From the NCBI GenBank assembly GCA_965249785.1, contig CBDFMU010000021.1, positions 29,330 to 93,329 of the forward strand: a DNA stretch of 64,000 nt, written 5' to 3'. This stretch comes from M3007 sp965249785. GTDB lineage: Bacteria > Bacteroidota > Bacteroidia > Chitinophagales > Saprospiraceae. The notes beneath the pieces are model-generated. The model ran no database searches. It saw only the letters and a list, made by a program, of their open reading frames with translations, and was not told where the DNA came from. The position numbers and the translations under genes were made by a program. Positions 1 through 8,580 of the stretch are shown piece after piece; position 1 is the first letter of the stretch; each line of letters starts with the position of its first letter.

Positions 1-2502
1 CACGGATACTTTTGACCACTGCGCTGTACCATCCATATTAATTTTAGTTAACCAAATGCTGGCGTCTGGGTAAGAAATTGCTCCATAGAGGTATATGCTA
101 CTATCTCGCTGCACTGCATCACAGAGCCAACTGCCCATGGCACCAATTGTTAGTCTGTTATACCAGAGCACATGTCCGTTAGCGTCCAGCCGGGCGGCCT
201 GCGCCATACCGTTCTGTTGCTGACCAACACCAATCAAGCCACCATCGGACAGCGCGGCTATTCCTTGCCAGTGTTCGTTAATGGAGGCCTTAGAAAAACT
301 TTTACCCCATAGTAAGTTGCCCGACGGCCCAAGTTTAGCAAAAAATGACTTTTGTGGATTAAGTGTTCCAACACTACCCGCTATTAGAATTTCCTGATTG
401 GTATTTACTGTAAGACCGTAAATCCTGACATACCCTATGCCTAGCAAGCTCTGTACCCATTCTACCGCACCATCTGTTGAGAATTTGGCAATATAATTCT
501 TGTAATGCAGGTCATCGTTCAAAGCAAGTAAAAAGCCGTCGTCAGCCGTAGCGATAATTTTTTCACAATACCCACTGAAAATACCGGAATTAGTAACTTT
601 TCTCCATAGCGGTGTACCATCTCGACTTATTTTTGCCATAGAAAAACCACTAAGCGTATAGTAATTTATATACTGTTTACTAATAAAAACCGCAGCCCCA
701 TCGGACAAAGTGGCAATGGCGTACCCGCTTCCATAAGTGCCTGCTACTTCATTTACATACTGCATTTGGAAGGTCTCATCTTTACACGAGTCCCGCACCA
801 GCACCTGCTGTTGCATAGTACTTTGGCAACCTTCATTACTCGCCGTTAATTGAATGATATAAATACCCGCTTGTGAAAAAGTTACCGTTGGCAACGTCGG
901 CCCTTGCGTCACACCATTAATAGCCCACGAAAAGACGGTGGCATTTTGGCTGGTATTGGTCAGCGTAATAGGTTGATTTACCAGAGGATGCTGATTATCT
1001 AGCGTAAAATTCGCCACTACGGTGCAGGCGACCTGAATGACGTTTTGGCTGGTATCAGCGTTACAAAAGGCAGCATTATTATGTGCTATTAAGGTAATAG
1101 TATAAGTACCGGAAGTAGGAAATATATACGAAGGATTAGTAACGGTACTAAAAAGCAGGCCATTGATCAGCCATTGATAAGTCGTCGCGTTTTGGCTGGC
1201 ATTCGTAAAAGTCACCGCTTGCCCAGGACTTATAGTAGCTGCGCTGGATGTGAAAGCACTAACTACATTAGTCGTACATACTACGTGAATAATTACTTGA
1301 CTAACCGCCGCATCGCAAAGCGTGGCATTGCTGCTTTGCGCCAGTAGCACCACTGTATAAGTCCCCGGCATAGCAAATGTATAAGTCGCAGTAGTGGCAG
1401 TACTAAAAGTTTGACCATTAATACTCCACTGATACGTCGCCGCGTTTTGACTGGCATTGGTAAAAGTAACCGCTTGTCCGGGAGCAACGGTCGTAGCACT
1501 GGGCGTAAAGGCACTCACCACCGACGCTAAACAAGGCGGCAAACAACCCTTGGAATCCAGCAGACTATGCCGAATGCCATTGAGGTAGAAATTCATGCGC
1601 TCCGCCTGGCCCGGCGTGAAATCGTGGAAACAATTAATGTCGCCATAATCCAGGAAATTACTAGTCATGTCTGGCTGGTCGGTCGTAAATCCCGATTGCG
1701 TGTCGGTAGAACAGGTATTCACCGACTGGCCGCAAGGCACGGCGGCAGTACTCTGGTCGGGCGGCGTATCGCAAATTCGGTCGCCATCAATGAGGCAGTT
1801 ATTATTCGTGCAGCCGCCCTCGAAGGTGTGATAAAGGCCCAAATAATGCCCGATCTCGTGAGCCGCCACGCTCATCTGGCTTTGCACCGCCCCAAAGAAC
1901 TGCGCTTCGATCACCAGCCCATCCAGTTGTGTACCGTGGTACTCCGGGCGATAAGCATAGCCGACCACGCCGCAGCCCGCACTGGTAGAGCAAATATCGT
2001 GTACCAGCCAGATGTTGAGGTATTGCTTTGGTTCCCAGCGATTTATATTTTTCAAACCCAGGTCCTGCGTCTCTTCGGTCAGATTGGTTAATGCGTTTTG
2101 ATCGCGGGTAATACCATTGGTGGCCAATCCGCCGGGCGTACGCTGGGCCAGGCAAAACTGGATACCGACTTCCGTGCCGCTGCCCTGATCGAAGTAGCCT
2201 GTGTTGGCATAAGCGGCGTTGAGCCAGATAATTGCCTGCTGCACCTGCGCATCGGAGATGTTTTCTGGACCGTTATTATGGATAATATGTACGACCATGG
2301 GGATGGTCAGCACCGCCTGGGGCGCATCTGCGACCGCCTGCTGATGTACACTAAAATATGCGAAGGCTTGCTGCTCTAGTTGGTCATGCAGGGCTTGTGC
2401 TGCAGGATCGGTGGGTAGATAGTCGCTGCCGCAAAAGGGATTTTGGCTTTTAGCTAAATAACTGACCCATAAGGTGATAGCAAGTAAAAAAAAGTGTTTC
2501 AT
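1..2502 (-). CDS. Secreted M43 (cytophagalysin/pappalysin-like) zinc metalloprotease with PKD/Ig-like repeats, partial at 3' end
   Basis: The frame is open from the ATG at 2502 to the window edge (834 residues seen, no stop). An N-terminal hydrophobic signal peptide (MKHFFLLAITLW...) is followed by a metzincin-type catalytic domain with HEIGHYLGLYH at residues 215-225 (zinc ligands H215, H219, H225; catalytic E216). Further on is a DYGDINCFHDFTPGQAERM block typical of family M43, but the usual Met-turn methionine before DYG is Leu. Then come three PKD/Ig-like repeats (each with a QxATxxxWxING core, positions about 1540 down to 800) and a propeller-like region with repeated 'W...' blades. Such Bacteroidota proteins usually end in a T9SS sorting domain, which would lie outside the window. 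Likely an extracellular protease. Only pieces appear as short conventional reading frames because the gene is cut by the window edge. Confidence 0.93.
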   Translation of the reverse strand, partial: MKHFFLLAITLWVSYLAKSQNPFCGSDYLPTDPAAQALHDQLEQQAFAYFSVHQQAVADAPQAVLTIPMVVHIIHNNGPENISDAQVQQAIIWLNAAYANTGYFDQGSGTEVGIQFCLAQRTPGGLATNGITRDQNALTNLTEETQDLGLKNINRWEPKQYLNIWLVHDICSTSAGCGVVGYAYRPEYHGTQLDGLVIEAQFFGAVQSQMSVAAHEIGHYLGLYHTFEGGCTNNNCLIDGDRICDTPPDQSTAAVPCGQSVNTCSTDTQSGFTTDQPDMTSNFLDYGDINCFHDFTPGQAERMNFYLNGIRHSLLDSKGCLPPCLASVVSAFTPSATTVAPGQAVTFTNASQNAATYQWSINGQTFSTATTATYTFAMPGTYTVVLLAQSSNATLCDAAVSQVIIHVVCTTNVVSAFTSSAATISPGQAVTFTNASQNATTYQWLINGLLFSTVTNPSYIFPTSGTYTITLIAHNNAAFCNADTSQNVIQVACTVVANFTLDNQHPLVNQPITLTNTSQNATVFSWAINGVTQGPTLPTVTFSQAGIYIIQLTASNEGCQSTMQQQVLVRDSCKDETFQMQYVNEVAGTYGSGYAIATLSDGAAVFISKQYINYYTLSGFSMAKISRDGTPLWRKVTNSGIFSGYCEKIIATADDGFLLALNDDLHYKNYIAKFSTDGAVEWVQSLLGIGYVRIYGLTVNTNQEILIAGSVGTLNPQKSFFAKLGPSGNLLWGKSFSKASINEHWQGIAALSDGGLIGVGQQQNGMAQAARLDANGHVLWYNRLTIGAMGSWLCDAVQRDSSIYLYGAISYPDASIWLTKINMDGTAQWSKVSV

Positions 2503-2573
2503 AAGGGGAATCCGGTTTATTTCGGTTAATTAGACACTACGCTTCATCGGGTTATTTAAAAATTTAATTTTGA

Positions 2574-2581
2574 CAAAAATA
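2574..2581 (-). promoter_or_regulatory. Bacteroidota-type -7 promoter element for the M43 protease
   Basis: On the minus strand the site reads TATTTTTG, an exact TAnnTTTG match, about 72 bases before the ATG at 2502. The -33 TTTG is not clear. The match is seen; promoter activity is inferred. Confidence 0.45.
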
Positions 2582-2630
2582 CTGCCAATAACCATCATTC
2601 CCAAGATAAGACCAATAGCATAATATTAAT

Positions 2631-2848
2631 AACTGATGTTACCTGCTACTATCGCATGTCATTCAGGGCCGCAGGCGTGGAATCCGAGGACGTAGCCCGG
2701 ATTTTTGCCTTTTTAGCCTCGGATGCCACGCTACGTTGTGCATGACAGACAATTAGACTAGGATGAGTTGGTTATGCCCTAGGTTATGAAATGAACACGG
2801 AGAAGATTTACATTTTTTATAAATTACACCTCGTGCGTAACATTAATT
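2631..2848. repeat. Nested palindromic element (outer TGATGTTAC/GTAACATTA, inner TGTCAT...ATGACA)
   Basis: Outer ends AACTGATGTTAC (2632-) and GTGCGTAACATTA (to 2847) are inverted and recur around the element at 23615-23737. Inside is an imperfect palindrome with arms 2657-2689 and 2717-2747, the inner 15 bases of each arm (GCGTGGAATCCGAGG) matching at 14 of 15. The part 2784-2842 is similar to 4003-4060, so half of the outer element occurs again there. No coding content was found in the gap 2503-3269. Confidence 0.7.
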
Positions 2849-2962
2849 AATAAACCTCAAAGTAGTTCAAAAGCAGAAATATTGGCACCTCATTAGTTTG
2901 ATAACGACATAGCGAATTAGTAAAAACAACCTTTTGACAGCCTTGCTGTGTAGTATACCTGA

Positions 2963-3037
2963 AATTCCCGAAGGGAATATATGTTTATAGCCACTGGGAA
3001 AAAATATTTCAAAATCCCGAAGGGATTCTATGTGAAA
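2963..3037. repeat. Two CCCGAAGGGA-type short palindromic repeats
   Basis: Two copies of a short motif, AATTCCCGAAGGGAATATATG at about 2963 and AAATCCCGAAGGGATTCTATG at about 3011, lie 48 bases apart. Their cores are self-complementary (TCCCGAAGGGA). Short palindromes of this kind are scattered in many Bacteroidota intergenic regions. A functional role is unknown. Confidence 0.55.
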
Positions 3038-3269
3038 ATATCTCGCCGTGCTTTGATACAACACTAAATACCAGTCCGTCCGCCCGCTGGAACCTGCTGC
3101 CGATTCCTGTGTTTATATAGTCGGGATGGCAAAACAGCAACACTGTCAGAAAAGAGGAAAAGATGTCTGAGGAACACGTCATGTCAATCGAATCGGTGCC
3201 CATTTCAGCAAATTGATAGCGATAGTACAACTTTCGCCTTTGGAAACACCCTCATTACTATGTAAAGCA

Positions 3270-3800
3270 ATGAAAAAACTATTCTTTGTATTAATTGTCG
3301 AGTTTTTGTGTGGCCATCTAATGGGGCAGGATAATTGTCCAATCACACTGGCCGCTGCCCCGCGCCTTTTTCATATACAGCGTACTGGTAGCCCGGATAC
3401 AATCGTATATGATGCTAATACTGGGCCTGACGGCCTGTTTTACAAAAATAGCCCGGTCACTATTTATTGGCGGCGTACTGCCCAAAAAGGGCAAAAGGAG
3501 GACTTGAATTACCTGCAACGCACCCAGGCGTATGGCCTCAAATTTGTTGCCTCCAGCCAGGCAAACGAGTACTCTTTTCACCTTGTTTCTTATCCCCAAC
3601 GGAATTTTTATCTAAAAAAAGACGATTGTGGTCAACCAGTGGCGGTATTGACGCTCTCTGGAAAAGAAGCCTATTTGCAAAGGATTTTTATCCAGATGGA
3701 GCCTGCTTTGTTTGGCCTGAAACCCAACGTTCATTATATAGAGATTTTTGGCGTGGATGTCCAAACGGGGAACCTGGCGTATGAAAAATTTGTGCCTTGA
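3270..3800 (+). CDS. Secreted DUF4833 family protein
   Basis: A protein of 176 residues from the ATG at 3270. An upstream TTG in the same frame would add 19 residues without signal character, so the ATG giving MKKLFFVLIVEFLCGHLMGQ as signal peptide was chosen. The body shows the DUF4833 pattern: IVYDANT, PVTIYWRRT, LNYLQRTQAYGLKF, a repeated 'YLKKDDCGQPVAVLTLSGKEA' region and an end block YIEIFGVDVQTGNLAYEKF. The family is of unknown function; the signal peptide suggests a periplasmic or surface location. It stands alone between two repeat-rich gaps; a 129-base palindromic repeat begins 4 bases after its stop. Confidence 0.85.
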   Translation: MKKLFFVLIVEFLCGHLMGQDNCPITLAAAPRLFHIQRTGSPDTIVYDANTGPDGLFYKNSPVTIYWRRTAQKGQKEDLNYLQRTQAYGLKFVASSQANEYSFHLVSYPQRNFYLKKDDCGQPVAVLTLSGKEAYLQRIFIQMEPALFGLKPNVHYIEIFGVDVQTGNLAYEKFVP

Positions 3801-3803
3801 CTA

Positions 3804-3932
3804 AGTACACTGCAAATTAAATTTATTGAGGATGCGAGTATTAGAGTATTTGATTAAAACACTTGATAATCAGGTAATTGATCGAATACTCAAATCTTCC
3901 AATACTCAAAACAACTTATTTTACAATGTACT
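3804..3932. repeat. 129-base palindromic repeat, family P1 copy 1
   Basis: Inverted ends AGTACACTGCAAATTAAA and its counterpart ending AATGTACT, with a core reading GATTAAAACACTTGAT...ATTGATCGAATACTC. Similar copies are at 4529-4647 and 30633-30761. All three lie at or just beyond the 3' end of a gene, so they may act in 3' end formation. Confidence 0.75.
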
Positions 3933-4002
3933 AAGCCTGAATAGGAATGCTAATAACAATGGTTCGTAAAAGAATTAGAGGAGAATAATATTGTTAATAT
4001 CC

Positions 4003-4193
4003 AGGTTATGACATGAGCAATGGGAGAATTTACAATTTTTATAAATTCTATTTCGTGCGTAGTGTGGACTATGATGTATTCCGCGATGTGGACGGATTCC
4101 GATAGAATGACAAAAGGGGCGTGTTCTATAATGTGTACTACTAGCTAGTGTACGCCGCTTTTGTCATCTTGCCGAGAACCGTCCACGTCGCGG
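4003..4193. repeat. Palindromic element with 42-base arms
   Basis: Arms at 4081-4122 and 4152-4193 are inverted copies matching at about 33 of 42 positions (CCGCGAYGTGGACGG...TGACAAAAG). The right arm is followed by a T-run. The left flank 4003-4060 repeats sequence found at 2784-2842. Nothing coding was seen in 3801-4279. Confidence 0.65.
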
Positions 4194-4279
4194 TTTTTTA
4201 TCCTTATATATCCTTATTTTGAAATCGTTCTTAAGGCTACTTATCTATTAAAACCTACGAGGTTTAGAAGAAATAGAAA

Positions 4280-4483
4280 TTAATAGGGCGCCGAACCCGC
4301 CTGATTCAGCGGATGCAGTTTGATGAGTTCCTGTTCGATGGCCAAAATTTCGGCACTCACCTCCTGAAAGGTTTTACCCAATAGCGGTGCTACGTTTTCG
4401 CAGTAATGGTGAAAAATCGCCAATGCCAAAGAAGTGTGCATACTAAATAAGGCGAGGGCGGCTTCTTTTTCTGAATTTTCCAT
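4280..4483 (-). CDS. Small hypothetical protein (67 aa)
   Basis: Starts at an ATG at 4483. The 67 residues look predominantly helical and acidic at the N-terminus (MENSEKEAALALFSMHTSLA), with a C-terminal helix (FQEVSAEILAIEQELIKLHP). No family is recognised. There is no signal peptide or membrane segment. The composition is protein-like and no overlapping gene explains it, so it is probably real, but no conserved motif supports it. Confidence 0.5.
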   Translation of the reverse strand: MENSEKEAALALFSMHTSLALAIFHHYCENVAPLLGKTFQEVSAEILAIEQELIKLHPLNQAGSAPY

Positions 4484-4528
4484 GGGTTATATTGTGTGGA
4501 TACCAATCGATTTGGAAGGATATAGACG

Positions 4529-4647
4529 GTACAGTGTAATATAAGTTCCTTGAAGATAAGAGTATTTGATTAAAACACTTGATCATCGGTAATTGATCGA
4601 ATACTCAAATTTTTAAATACTCAAAACAACTTAGATTACAGTGGACT
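4529..4647. repeat. Palindromic repeat, family P1 copy 2
   Basis: Same core as 3804-3932 (GAGTATTTGATTAAAACACT ... ATTGATCGAATACTCAAAT) and the same inverted ends (ACAGTGTAATATAAGTT / AACTTAGATTACAGTGGACT). Lies between the start of the 67-residue gene and the 3' end of the YdeI/OmdA-like gene. Confidence 0.75.
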
Positions 4648-4728
4648 CAGGGTAAAGTGATTTGAAAGAGTTTAGTTGTTGATCCTCGGTAGATTATACT
4701 TTATTTTTGTTTAAGCTGCCTAGCAAGG

Positions 4729-5361
4729 CTAGACCACCGTCCCATACATTTTCCCTAACTTCGTCATTTTTATCAAATAATCTAATCGCTTTTGCGCTTC
4801 CGCACGGCGGCTTTCTCCTTTTACGTCCACAATCCAGCCGATCTTCAGTCGCTGATAACTGGGCGGGAATTGCTGGAAATTCGTCCATGCCGTTTCATCC
4901 GCCTGCAATTGTGCTACAATCCAGTCGGGCATATCGAAAGGATCGTCCGGGGAACCAACCTGGTCGCCGATGATTTCGAGGCCAGCGGGGGTCATCAGGC
5001 CCTGTTTTTGCAGTTTCCATACACGCTGGCGGTTCAGCTCGGAGAGGGAACTTTTTTTGCGACGTGGCGTGACGCGCTGCACCATGCTGTCGTCGTCATA
5101 TTTTTTTACGGAGCCGTCAATCCAGCCAAAACACAGGCATTCCTGCACCATGTCCTCATAAGCCAGCGACGGCTTGCCCAAGGCTTTGCGAAAGGTACGC
5201 ACCCATACTTCGGTCTTGGTTGTATGATGGGCGGCAAGCCACGCCCTCCATTCGGCGCGGGAAGTGGGATAGAAAACTTCGGTAATATCCATTGGTATCC
5301 GTTTTTTGCCACGACGACTCCCTACGGCTACTATCTGCGTCGTGTTAATTTTCATTGTCAT
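4729..5361 (-). CDS. YdeI/OmdA-like protein (bacteriocin-protection family)
   Basis: Residues EVFYPTSRAEWRAWLAAHH, EVWVRTFRKALGKPSLAYED and VQECLCFGWIDGSVKKYDDD form the typical N-terminal half of the YdeI/OmpD-associated family, and the second half (RFTPRRKKSSLSELN-like, then FPPSYQRLKIGWI) the OmdA-type tail. The family has been linked to resistance to cationic peptides or bacteriocins and to cell-envelope stress, but the activity is not established. The ATG at 5361 gives 210 residues; family members usually begin near the ATG at 5292 (MDITEVFYP), so the first 23 residues are doubtful. Cytoplasmic, single gene. Confidence 0.85.
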   Translation of the reverse strand: MTMKINTTQIVAVGSRRGKKRIPMDITEVFYPTSRAEWRAWLAAHHTTKTEVWVRTFRKALGKPSLAYEDMVQECLCFGWIDGSVKKYDDDSMVQRVTPRRKKSSLSELNRQRVWKLQKQGLMTPAGLEIIGDQVGSPDDPFDMPDWIVAQLQADETAWTNFQQFPPSYQRLKIGWIVDVKGESRRAEAQKRLDYLIKMTKLGKMYGTVV

Positions 5362-5444
5362 TCGATAAAAATCAGGAGAGCACTGCGTTCCATTTGCTTA
5401 TTGCCTTTTTGCTAATTAACCTAAGTTTAAAATTAACCCTTTGA

Positions 5445-6773
5445 TTATTTGTTCCGCACAAAATCCAGTACCGGATCACGCCCGTTGCGATACTGCTCAA
5501 AGGTAACCGGAATGACAACTTGGGGAGTCAGGACGTGCGCGTGGCTCTTTTGGACTGGTCGGTATTGGATGGCACACAGCACGGGAATATGAGAATTGGG
5601 GAGCAAAAACTGCCGGGCCGCATCGCAATGGTTGGGTTTCGTACCCGAAGTTTCCCCGATCAGCGTGGCTCCGGCGATGGAGGTAAAACAAGCCGCCACT
5701 TCGGTGGCCGCCCCTTGCGTAAATACGTTTGTGGCGACAAATATCTGCGCCGGATGCTGTGCTTTTGGCAATGCGGCAAACCGCTGCGCCAGGTTAATGC
5801 CGTCCGATGGCTTGCCACCGGGATTGAAACGCAGGTCAATCAACACTTTAGCATAAGGCTTTTTAGCTAAAAAATTGAAAAGTGAATCGGAAAAAGCCTT
5901 GAAAGAGGGTAGCTTCGCGGCACCATCCGTATCACCCAGCGATTGCAAGGTCTCCCGGCTCACGCAGCGATTGTATTGTACGTACAACACAGAATCGGTG
6001 GCCAGCCAGGTGCGGGTGAAAATTCCGGTCGCGGATTGCCAGCGCAGGTCAGGTTTTAATGGCTGCACCACGACTGGTTGCAGCGCGGCGCGGTTGCCGG
6101 GTTTGGTGGGGTCTAACGGAAAAATCTGTACCGTAGCGGTTTTGCCGTCCTTTTTTTCCACCACCAGGGTTAAGGTATCCGTCTTGCTCACCCCGGCTAT
6201 GCGCAGCGCAACTGGAAATCGGAACCAGCCCAACGCATCCCGCTGATAAGTATATTCGTTCTCTTTGGCCACAAAACGGCCCATTTTGTCCAGCGCGGCC
6301 AGGGCATCTAACCCATTTATTTTCAACACCTTCGCCCCGTTGATTTGTTCAAAACGCTTGACCGTCGCACTGACGTGCAACCCGTCCGACCAGGCAGACA
6401 GCGCAAAAGGAATGACTTTTTCCTGCATGGACATTTCCGTAAGATCGAGGTATGTCTGGCCATCGCCGGCTTTGGCCACGATGGATTGCAGTTCCAAAGC
6501 AATCTGGAAATCCGATTTGTCAGCCAAATGGGCTTTCAAATTTGTAATATCCTGGGTAAAATCCGGGTGTGGATAGATCATAAAGAGATTCGGGTGGAGC
6601 AAAAAAAGCCGCTGCTGCACCGTATCAATATCCTGTCGCCACTGTTCCGCCGTAAGGGCACTCTTCTTTTGCGCCGGTGCCACCCAGGCACACAATAGAA
6701 AAGCCATCAAAAAGAGAAATCGCCCGGTGCTGTGGGCAGCAGCGGCTCGCGACCTGCTCAGCTCATTGTGCAT
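5445..6773 (-). CDS. Secreted S41 (tail-specific protease)-like protein, catalytic Ser apparently missing
   Basis: 442 residues with a signal peptide (FLFLMAFLLCAWVAPAQ). The C-terminal half matches the S41/ClpP-like fold: IDLRFNPGG (strand before the active site), then VFTQGAATEVA and TLIGETSGTKPNHC. In active S41 enzymes the second motif reads T-x-S-A-A/S; here the Ser position is Gly354. The protein may be a substrate-binding pseudoenzyme, or use another residue. No PDZ domain was recognised. Same strand as the HerA-like gene, 42 bases downstream of its stop, so the two may be co-transcribed. Confidence 0.8.
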   Translation of the reverse strand: MHNELSRSRAAAAHSTGRFLFLMAFLLCAWVAPAQKKSALTAEQWRQDIDTVQQRLFLLHPNLFMIYPHPDFTQDITNLKAHLADKSDFQIALELQSIVAKAGDGQTYLDLTEMSMQEKVIPFALSAWSDGLHVSATVKRFEQINGAKVLKINGLDALAALDKMGRFVAKENEYTYQRDALGWFRFPVALRIAGVSKTDTLTLVVEKKDGKTATVQIFPLDPTKPGNRAALQPVVVQPLKPDLRWQSATGIFTRTWLATDSVLYVQYNRCVSRETLQSLGDTDGAAKLPSFKAFSDSLFNFLAKKPYAKVLIDLRFNPGGKPSDGINLAQRFAALPKAQHPAQIFVATNVFTQGAATEVAACFTSIAGATLIGETSGTKPNHCDAARQFLLPNSHIPVLCAIQYRPVQKSHAHVLTPQVVIPVTFEQYRNGRDPVLDFVRNK

Positions 6774-6815
6774 AGTGTTGTAGTATTTAGAATTAATCGT
6801 TTTCGGAGTTGTTGC

Positions 6816-8375
6816 TCAAAACCAACTGGTTTTTTTCCGGGTAGTGCGGCTGCTACCGCCCAGCCCAAGTACGCCGAGTAAGCCACGGGTCAGTTCGCGG
6901 GCCACGGTACGTCCCACCTGTCGGGCCATTGGATTATCAATCACGGTTTCCAGCACGCTTTTTTCCGCTTTGCCACGGGCCGCAGCTGGTGGCGGTGCAG
7001 ACGATTGGCTGTTTTCCTGCGCTTCGGTAATCTTGCCATTCAGGATTTCATAGGCACTCTCCCGGTCCACTTCCTGGTTGTATTTGCGTACCAGGGCCGA
7101 GCGATTCACGATATTGTCGATTTCGTTGGGCGTAAGAATGTCCATGCGGCTCTCAGGCGGGCGCATAAGGGTGTGTACCAGCGGCGTCGGAATGCCTTTT
7201 TCGTTCAGTACACTCACGATGGCTTCGCCGATACCGAGGTTGGTCAGCAGGTCTTCGGTCTGGTAGTACTTTGTGATCGGGTAATTTTCGGCAGCCACTT
7301 TGATGGCCTTGCGGTCTTTGGCGGTAAAAGCGCGCAACGAGTGTTGTACTTTCAGACCGAGTTGCGCCAGGATGCTTTCCGGGATATCCACGGGATTTTG
7401 GGTAATAAAATAAATGCCGACCCCCTTGGAGCGCACTAGTTTGATGATCGCTTCCAACTGTTGCATCAAGGCACTGCTGGCTTCCTCGAATACCAAGTGA
7501 GCCTCATCAATGAAAATACAGAGTTTGGGTTGAGCCAGATCACCTTCTTCTGGGAAGGAGGCATATATCTCGGCCAGCATTTGCAACATAAAGGTACTGA
7601 ACAATTTAGGCCGATCCTGAATGTCGGTAAGACGCACTACGCTGATCACTCCGCGCCCGTTTTCGTCTATGCGGCAGAGGTCTTGCATATCAAAAGAGAC
7701 CTCGCCAAAGAAGGTTTCCGCGCCTTGCTGTTCCAGTTCCACCACCTTACGGAGCATGGTCCCGGCGGTCGCGGCACTGAATTGGCCATATTCTGCTTCC
7801 ATCGCTTCCTTGCCTTCGTTGCCGAGATACTGGAGGACTTTTTTGAAATCTTTCAGATCGAGCAGCGGCAATTTATTATCGTCGCAGTATTTGAATACGA
7901 CCGACACTACCCCACCCTGCGTATCGTTCAGCCCTAGAATGCGCGAAAAAAGCACCGGCCCAAACTCGCTGACCGTAGCCCGAAGGCGCGCGCCCTTCTC
8001 CCCGGAAAGGCTGAGAAACTCCACGCTGCAGGCATTTGGATGCCAGGTAATACCGATTTTGCCGGCCCGCTCGGTGATCTTTGGATTATCTGTGCCAGCC
8101 ATCGCTATTCCCGACAGGTCGCCTTTGACATCCATGAGCAGACTGGGCACACCGTTTTGGGCAAGTTGCTCGGCGATGGCTTGCAGGCTTTTCGTCTTGC
8201 CCGTACCAGTCGCTCCGGCGATGAGGCCGTGGCGATTGAGGGTGCTCAAAGGCACTTTTACTTGCAGACCCGGCAGTGCCTCCCCATCGAGCATGGCCCC
8301 TCCCAGCACAATGGAGGCACCAGAGAAAGTATACCCGGCTTGTATATCGGCACTGAATTCATCTTTTTTTGACAT
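6816..8375 (-). CDS. HerA-like / DUF853 (YjgR-type) ATPase
   Basis: 519 residues. Walker A GATGTGKTKSLQ near residue 55, LLMDVKGDLSG, Walker B LCIFIDEAHLVF near residue 300, and a Q/S/T-FITQNP sensor block match the HerA/FtsK-like ATPases of the DUF853 group. A low-complexity linker (SSAPPPAAARGKAEK) precedes a C-terminal part ending in GRTVARELTRGLLGVLGLGGSSR, typical of this group. The in-frame codon at 8447 lies inside the likely promoter at 8445-8452, so the ATG at 8375 (MSKKDEFSADIQ) was chosen. Cytoplasmic; exact role unknown, HerA relatives move DNA. Confidence 0.93.
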   Translation of the reverse strand: MSKKDEFSADIQAGYTFSGASIVLGGAMLDGEALPGLQVKVPLSTLNRHGLIAGATGTGKTKSLQAIAEQLAQNGVPSLLMDVKGDLSGIAMAGTDNPKITERAGKIGITWHPNACSVEFLSLSGEKGARLRATVSEFGPVLFSRILGLNDTQGGVVSVVFKYCDDNKLPLLDLKDFKKVLQYLGNEGKEAMEAEYGQFSAATAGTMLRKVVELEQQGAETFFGEVSFDMQDLCRIDENGRGVISVVRLTDIQDRPKLFSTFMLQMLAEIYASFPEEGDLAQPKLCIFIDEAHLVFEEASSALMQQLEAIIKLVRSKGVGIYFITQNPVDIPESILAQLGLKVQHSLRAFTAKDRKAIKVAAENYPITKYYQTEDLLTNLGIGEAIVSVLNEKGIPTPLVHTLMRPPESRMDILTPNEIDNIVNRSALVRKYNQEVDRESAYEILNGKITEAQENSQSSAPPPAAARGKAEKSVLETVIDNPMARQVGRTVARELTRGLLGVLGLGGSSRTTRKKTSWF

Positions 8376-8398
8376 GGATGGATTTAAAAAGTGTGGAG

Positions 8399-8577
8399 AA
8401 TGTAGAGGTTGTTGAGCGCGTTGAGAAATGGACGCTTGGGAGCGCAAAATTAAGCAGCCTTCCGATTATTCCGGCTATTTAACAGATCACTAGGAAATTG
8501 CTGGCCGCCTCCAGCCCATCTCATCCCTTTAAATTTTCTCAACCTTTTCCTCAACTCCTTTCAACCCTTCTCAACAT
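8399..8577. repeat. Inverted GTTGAG/CTCAAC short-repeat tracts upstream of the HerA-like gene
   Basis: A tract GTAGAGGTTGTTGAGCGCGT (8402-) is answered by TCTCAACCTTTTCCTCAACT and further CTCAAC units at 8541-8577. Similar degenerate heptamer tracts occur near 20634-20705, 37357-37424 and 50381-50450. Confidence 0.5.
8445..8452 (-). promoter_or_regulatory. -7 promoter element for the HerA-like gene
   Basis: Minus strand reads TAATTTTG, an exact TAnnTTTG, 70 bases before the chosen ATG at 8375. This argues against the longer start at 8447. Confidence 0.5.
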
Positions 8578-8580
8578 TTT

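Noticed and set aside
7621..8415. Long plus-strand frame (264 codons) opposite the HerA-like ATPase
   Set aside because: Low-complexity shadow of the ATPase gene.
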